From Turnera subulata (Eukaryota > Streptophyta > Magnoliopsida > Malpighiales > Passifloraceae), in assembly GCA_028386065.3 (NCBI GenBank), contig JAKUCV010006762.1, positions 42,377 through 106,376 of the forward strand: a stretch of 64,000 bases of DNA. The letters run 5' to 3'. Position 1 is the first letter of the stretch. Every line of letters starts with the position of its first letter. Below the pieces are notes generated by a model. That model had not been told where the DNA came from, did not search any database, and saw only the letters and a program-made list of their open reading frames with translations. Positions 57,729 to 64,000 of the stretch are shown here, in pieces. The position numbers and the translations under genes are program-made.

Positions 57729-60700
57729 ATGAGCTTGGTGCCAAAGGAAGCAATAGAGGTGATCGCACAGAGCATTGGAATTACCAATTTGTCCCCTGAA
57801 GTCTCCCTCTCCCTCGCCCCCGATGTCGAATACCGCGTCCGCGAAATCATGCAGGTCTTTCTATTTTTCTGCCTACTACCAACTACTACTACTACTACTA
57901 CTGCCTACTGCTTGTTTATTAATTGATTTCATATCATATTACTGAAATGGAATTTATCTGGCTTAGGAGGCAATTAAATGTATGCGTCACGCCAGGAGAA
58001 CCACTTTGACTGCAGATGACGTGGACAGTGCTCTTAGCCTCCGAAACGTTGAGGTTTAGTTCTTCATTCTTTACAAGTGACTAACCTTGCAGTGTTTTAC
58101 TTTGTGTTTTATTGTTTTAATTCTTTCTTTTTTTTATTACATTTTGCAGCCAATATATGGGTTTGCGTCTGGTGATCCGTTGAGGTTCAAGAGAGCTGCG
58201 GGGCACAAGGATTTGTACTACATTGATGGCAGGGATGTGGAATTAAAAGAGGTACAAACATAAATCATACATGTCCAATCTGCGGAAAGATTGTTATCTC
58301 TGATTCTTTTACTCAATCCTGTGGTGAATGGTGATGTAATGTAATGTTATGCGATATGATAGGATGGGATATTCTTTTGTTATTAGCTTGTGTTGTGGGG
58401 ATCTATGCAGGTGCTGCATGCCCCATTTCCTAAACCACCTCTCGATACGTCTGTTACGGCTCACTGGCTGGCTGTTGAAGGCGTTCAGCCTGCAATTCCA
58501 GAGAATCCTCCCCTTGAAGGTTGATTTTTTTGCTACTTCTGGGTTCATTATGTTGTGAATTACAACTGTTATGCGGTTTGGTCCCCGTTTGGTCTGTGCT
58601 TTTTCTTCCTCTTTTGTGATTGTTGGGTCATTCTTTGATTTGCTGTTGAATTAGCTTCTGCTTGGGGTCCTATTTCTTTGCTTCAAAGTTGAAATCTTTA
58701 AATTGGTGACCTTACTCGGTTGCAGCATCCTCGGACGGTAAAAGATCAGAATACAAGGAAGATGGCCTTCCAATTGATATTAAGTTACCTATCAAGCATG
58801 TATTGTCCAGGGAGCTTCAGGTAATACGCTCTGCGTTCATGTATGTTTATTGTCTCTTACCTTTCATTGTTTTTTATTTTTCATATCTGAACTTCAATTT
58901 CAAGAAATCCTCAAACACCAGGATCTTTTCATGTTTGTTCTTGCAGCTTTATTTTGAAAAAATCAGTGAAATCATAAAAAAGAAGTCCAATTCTATCCTC
59001 TTCAAGCAGGCATTAGCGAGTCTGGGAACAGACTCTGGACTCCATGCTTTGGTACCTTATTTTATATACTTTATTGCTGATGAGGTAGTCTTCAATATCC
59101 TTATACTAACATAATCTTTACATACATTCTGGTGAAATTGTTGTTTTGGTCACTTGAAGCTTATGTTCTTGCAATGATCTCAGGTTACGAGGAATTTGAA
59201 TAATTTTACTCTCCTATTTTCTTTGATGCGGGTTACACGAACTCTTCTTCAAAACCCACACATACATATAGAACCATATGTAAGTTTTTTGAAGCTAGCT
59301 GCCACTACTTTCATGTCTACTTGATAAATCATCTGTGAGAAGATAAACTTATGTCAGGTTATTACTCAGTTTCCTAATCTTCAAATGGCTATGTCGTTCA
59401 TTGTCTTTGCTGTATAGTTTTTTTTTTTTTGTTCAGAAGTGCCTAGATTTGTTTATTTTAATGTGAGGGTGATGGGATTTCTTTCATTTGCTCAGCTACA
59501 CCAATTGATGCCATCCATTATTACCTGCCTAGTTTCTAAAAGGTTGGGAAACAGATTTTCTGACAACCACTGGGAGCTCCGAAACTTCACCGCAAACCTT
59601 GTTGCTTCAATATGCAAAAGGTGAGGATTCAATTTGCATCTTGTAATATGCACTAAAGCCAAACACCATGGGATGCTAATTTCATTGGAAACAACGTCGC
59701 CTAATAAAATTATTTCCAGTAACAAAGATAAATGACGTAGGAGAGACTTCTGAAACTCAATCCTTCATGCAATTAAATGGACAGGAGAAAGACTGCAGTA
59801 CCCAGCTTCCTGATATTTGGCTTGAAACATTTTCTTATTTTGAACGACATTTATCCCTTGACTCTTGTTATTCATGACGTGAAAGATGCATATTCCCATG
59901 TAGGAACTTCTACTGAGTGTTGATGCTTGGACCTGTTAGCTTTTGCATTCCATAGTATGCTCAAGAGGATATTTGAATATGCTTTTAAAGTTTAAGAAAT
60001 ATCTCTGTATATAAAATTATACTCTTTTCTTTTTTTAAAAAAACTGATTGCAGATTTGGCCATGCATACCACAACCTGCAGCCACGCATCACGCGGACTC
60101 TGCTTCATGCATTTCTAGACCCATCAAAGTCATTGCCCCAACATTATGGTGCTATACAAGGATTAGCAGCGCTAGGACCTTCTGTGGTATGCCATTTTTT
60201 GGCCCTTTTGCCAGCAAAAACTAGAAATTTACATGGTTGAATTTGGGTCTACTGAGATGAAGTTTGTTGAGTCGAAGTTGTGCTGGCATTTAAATTTTGG
60301 AGAAAAGTGGTTCCTTTCATGGCATTTGCAAGATGCCATTTTTCATGAAAATATAAACAAAGCCTATGTTTTTCGCAAGGCGCTTTTGCCTTTATTTAGT
60401 TGTTTTGCACATTTTGCTTAGTATTGAAGTTTGAGTTTGTGATTTCTGTTTTGTGGTATTTTGTTCCTGCAAAGCATTCGACTTTGTTCTTAGCAGTTGG
60501 TATTCTGATTTTACTCTGTACAGGTTCGTCTTCTTATACTACCAAATGTGGAGCCATATTTGCTGCTTCTTGAACCAGACATGGTTCTTGAGAAGCAGAA
60601 GAGTGAACTAAAGAGGCATGAAGCTTGGCGTGTTTATGGAGCCCTGATGGTATGTTATGATGCAATTTGATATGTTGTGCTCGTGCTACATGTTTGACAT

Positions 60701-61406
60701 TGATATGGCTATTGACTAATGGTTTTAAACAATTCAGCGTGCAGCTGGTCTGTGCATGCATGATCGTCTGAAAATGTCACCAACTTTGTTAACACCACCT
60801 GTTCGTTCCAATTGGAAGAACAAAGGGAGAGTTTCGACTGCGATGCAAGGTATGACGCCTTTTACCTTGTTTCATCTGTACACATGCAGTGGTTTTGTGT
60901 GCACATACTAATCATAAGCATACATCGTCTGAGGTTGTTTTTGTAGAATCTACTTTTTGAACATTCCTGGAACGTATTGATCCCAAGTCACCTAACTCTC
61001 ATCTGCTAACATGTCATGGTTTTATTTTTGCTTACGAATTGATCAAGGTAAACGCAAAGCAAGCACAGACAACCTACTTCAGCAGCCACCACTCAAGAAA
61101 CTAGGAACAGGCGGAACAATGGCTGTCAATCCAATGAACTCCATGACAGTTGACATGCAAGGGGGAGGGTTTCCAACAGCTGCTGGGGCCTCCAATGCAA
61201 GTTTATCGTCAATGACTCGTCCACTATCTGGTGAGAATTCCTCAGGAAGGGACATTACCGGGCGTGGTGTACAGACATCAACAGGGCTTGCTCAGGCTTG
61301 GAAGGAGGACATGGATGCCGGATGTTTACTTTCTTCCTTATTTGAACTGTTTGGTGAAAGCATGTTCTTCTTCACTCCTAAGTCCGAGTTGTCCATTTTC
61401 TTGTAA
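57729..61406 (+). CDS. TAF6: Transcription initiation factor TFIID subunit 6 (TAF6)
   Basis: Twelve exons give 535 residues: 57729-57854, 57967-58053, 58150-58251, 58411-58519, 58726-58820, 58947-59084, 59184-59279, 59496-59620, 60054-60186, 60524-60649, 60738-60849 and 61048-61406. All are GT-AG and in phase. Residues 1-70 form the histone fold ([35 protein letters not shown]) that pairs with TAF9. Residues about 170-400 are the conserved HEAT-repeat region ([30 protein letters not shown] and [14 protein letters not shown] segments). The tail is Gly/Ser/Met-rich and ends [10 protein letters not shown]. The protein is a core nuclear subunit of TFIID, and perhaps SAGA, needed for RNA polymerase II start. 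Intron 1 has an ACT-repeat microsatellite (about 57876-57899). The gene looks intact. Confidence 0.96.
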
Positions 61407-62344
61407 TTAATTGGCGCCCATTTATATTTTTCCTTGCGGTAGATTATTGATGTTGTATGTTACATGTTCACTTTTCCTTTTCTTCAATAGGTTTACGCTC
61501 ATTATTTTTTTTTTTGTTATTGTTTTGTATGAAAATCATGTTGAATTGGTCTAGAAACCTAGCGTAATCATACGCCGTAAACCTTGCTCTTTGTGGCTAA
61601 CTTTTCATTCTCTATCTGACGATCTGTTTGTATAGTTTGACCCATATTTTGTTGCCTCAGAAGCAGTCGCTTACCATCATATTTGACCATCCTCTGAACT
61701 TAGGCATTGGGCTCATCACTAGAAAGTCGCAATGAAATTTCACGAGAGCAGATAAAACAGATCAATAGGTCTCTTTCTCTGCTGTTATGGTTTTTTGTTT
61801 TTGAGATGGCGCTGTTATGGTTTAACAACAATAAATGAAGCATGAGAGGCGCTATGCACGTGAGGTATATGCCTCTGTACATCACCTTCTTTGCCAAAAA
61901 TTCAAGTGACTTGGACATTACTGTTCATTCTCTGTTTATCTGAGTGTCCCACTAGTTGGTTTGTTGGTACAAACTTGCATCTGTAAAACCTGAACTTGGG
62001 ACTGTTAACACTTCCCTGAATCGTAAGGAATTGGAATGGAAACTTTTTGCAAATATCATTAGCCCTGAGAACCAATTAGTTTTTCACCAAGAAGACACAG
62101 ATTGATTAAAAGCCCGAACTCCTTCAATCTTTCAACACTTCTATTTCGTGATAACCTACGCCAGCACACTAAGGATGTAACACCGGCAAGCAGCGTAGAA
62201 TGAGAAAGAAAAAAAAGGGAAGAGTGAGAGACCAATGATGCTACTATTGAGATTCACATTCAATACACAGCTAGACGGCGCGGAGAAAAACTGTCTCCCT
62301 TCTGCAAAATGAAAGAAAAAAAAATACAGAAGAAAAGAAAAGAC
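61407..62344. other. Convergent 3' ends of TAF6 and FtsZ1
   Basis: The two genes meet tail to tail with 938 bases between stop codons. The sequence is AT-rich with a poly-T run near 61507. The two 3' UTRs presumably occupy its ends. No further gene seen. Confidence 0.65.
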
Positions 62345-63446
62345 TTAAAAGAAGAGCTTTCTAGGGGACGGTCTGGAAGTGGCTGCTGAGGTTGTGGACT
62401 TGGTATGGAGGGGAATACCCTTGTTTTCTGGACTCCCAGCAATTTTGTCCAAGAGTTTGGCAGCTTTGGGGTCGGTTAGAAGTGTTTTCTGGAACGACTG
62501 AGAAAAGCCAGTAGCGATGATGGTCACATGTATCTCCCCATTGTACCGATCATCAACGACGGCCCCAAATATTATGTTTGCAGATGGATCCGCCAAACTT
62601 GTCACTACCTGCAAATTTATTTCACATGAATAGATATTAACATCAGTATACTGGTTTAAAATGACAATCATAGACCTAGCAAGCATCGTGATTCTCTATC
62701 CGTCCTTCTGCAAGATGCAACATCTAATGACTAGTCCATTTTCAAAAAATGAAGATAAGCTAAGTTGGAGAAAATTCCATGATTCTCCATCCTTCCTAGA
62801 AAGTTGAAACACAAAGACAGACAGAAGAACTTATGATACTTGAAAAACATGAGACCATCACATCCAACTTCAGCATGCCACTCCAATACAAACAGAAACC
62901 ACTCGTGATAAGCTTTCTCAGGTCTAGGCATCCCAATGTGTTTCATCAATTATTCACATATTGGATCCTTAGATTCCACCCTAACAGGATGGCAATCCTG
63001 TTACTCCAGAGTGAAAGCTGGTTCAAAAATATGAATTAAGAGAAAAAAGAATTCAAAGTTCTTGAAGACCTATGATCTATACCATCTTCTCTTATCTACA
63101 TCAAAAGAATTCGTTCCAGGTTATCTGCACATAATGGTATGACATTGACATGAATTGTTTTAGGTTTTAAAAGCAAAAAGTTTGGAAGACTAATAAAGTA
63201 CATCTGCAGTACCTGGGAAACTCTATTCACTTCTTGTAATGTTATGTCCTTTCCTCCCGTAATGTTATAGACGACTCCCGTGGCCGACTGAATTGATGAT
63301 CCAATCAGGGGTGCCAAAGTTGCTTGTTCAGCTGCTTCCTCTGCACGGTTTTTGCTAGATGAAACTCCAACTCCGAGCATTGCAGTACCAGAATCTTTCA
63401 TAACTGCTTTAACATCTGCAAAATCTACATTAACCAGACCAGGAAT
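62345..63446 (-). CDS. FTSZ1: Plastid division protein FtsZ1, last two coding exons (partial)
   Basis: Two minus-strand exons join in frame: 63213-63446 (78 residues, IPGLVNVDFADVKAVMKDSG to EVNRVSQ) and 62345-62608 (87 residues, VVTSLADPSANIIFGAVVDD to a C-terminal SPRKLFF). They form the second half of an FtsZ: the end of the GTPase core (NVDFADVKAVM, the T7 region) and the C-terminal domain (AEEAAEQATLAPLI, NIIFGAVVDDRYNGEIHVTI). The short tail after LLDKIAGSPENKG lacks the ARC6-binding peptide of FtsZ2 and fits FtsZ1. The protein forms the chloroplast division ring in the stroma. The transit peptide, the GGGTGTG loop and the first exons lie beyond 64000. Confidence 0.95.
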
Positions 63447-64000
63447 CTACACAACATAGAAACAACCAGATTAATGTGGTTGGTATAATCTGCCTCAGAT
63501 AAGCATCACACATGGAAACTGATTATAAAATAATCATAAAACCAGATTTACGGCGATGGATACCAACTGTACTAATGGTACAATCTGCCAGATGAACCTC
63601 AAACAATGTGCACCAATCACAGAAACATCTCGTGAAACTGATGGTAAAATAATCATGAATGACCAGATTTAAAGCTGCAAACACTAATTGTACTAATGAT
63701 ACAATCTGCCAGATGAACCTTAAACAATGTACTCCAATCACACAGTTAACCATTCACAAAGATGCGGTTCCCCCAAACCAGTTGATGATGAAAGATACCT
63801 AAGAGAACACCTTGAAACCATGCATTGCAGGCTGGGAAGCTAAGGAAAGTTTGTGGATGGGTTTCTATGACCTAAACTAAAAGAAACGTTAAGCTCTAGA
63901 TAACAATGGAAGAACGGATTGTTGAATGATAATAACCCATTATTTTCGCATTTGACAAATTTTAACAACTGAAAGCTTTCTGGCTCATGGCACACGAGCC
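63447..64000 (-). other. FtsZ1 intron, continues beyond window
   Basis: Starts at the acceptor TGTGTAG next to 63446. No exon is recognisable up to 64000. It contains the tandem repeat at 63514-63742. Confidence 0.7.
63514..63742. repeat. Two diverged tandem copies of about 110 bp in FtsZ1 intron
   Basis: 63514-63622 and 63634-63742 share GAAACTGAT, AAAATAATCAT, ACCAGATTTA, ACAATCTGCCAGATGAACCT and CCAATCACA in the same order, offset 120-121, with scattered changes. They are older than the other duplications in the window. Confidence 0.88.

Overview
This is a stretch of a eudicot plant nuclear genome. The genes have many short introns with plant-type splice sites. They encode a plant BPI/LBP-like protein, a SYP5-type SNARE and plastid FtsZ1, and the spaces between them are filled with plant transposable elements. 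The species cannot be named from the sequence.

Six host genes were rebuilt exon by exon. In order they are: a PHD-finger/BAH-like chromatin protein (minus, 12273-16619, 831 aa); a BPI/LBP-family (LBR) protein (minus, 18859-22503, 484 aa); the PP4/PPX protein phosphatase catalytic subunit (minus, 26904-30558, 305 aa); a SYP5 Qc-SNARE (plus, 54175-56571, 232 aa); TAF6 (plus, 57729-61406, 535 aa); and the last two coding exons of FtsZ1 (minus, 62345-63446, gene continues beyond the window). They do not form one pathway. From memory, their Arabidopsis homologues sit in small clusters on chromosomes 1, 3 and 5, so the window looks like an ancestral gene block that was thinned differently in Arabidopsis.

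About half of the window is mobile DNA. 1-6899 is a minus-strand Ty1/copia element with a nearly open polyprotein and an unusual leader holding 20 copies of a 10-bp palindrome. 23408-26119 is a non-autonomous hAT element with an exact 8-bp target duplication that carries the first exons of a host gene and a Ty3/gypsy fragment. 31095-32626 is a 5'-truncated LINE. 33097-36204 is an Athila/Tat-like gypsy remnant with an internal 513-bp tandem duplication. 36456-36637 and 54557-54657 are tRNA-derived SINEs. 38022-53338 is a nest: copia element 1 (plus) split by a 3.35-kb solo-LTR-like insertion (38947-42293), and the related copia element 2 (minus) inserted exactly at the end of element 1. The target duplications of all three insertions can be read and fit one order of events.

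The most unusual signals are the phased ACATCGATGT array (4609-5224), the arrays of short hairpins with compensating stem changes shared by copia elements 1 and 2, the gene-carrying hAT element, and a histidine in place of the conserved zero-layer glutamine in the SYP5 SNARE together with a GC-AG intron in the same gene.
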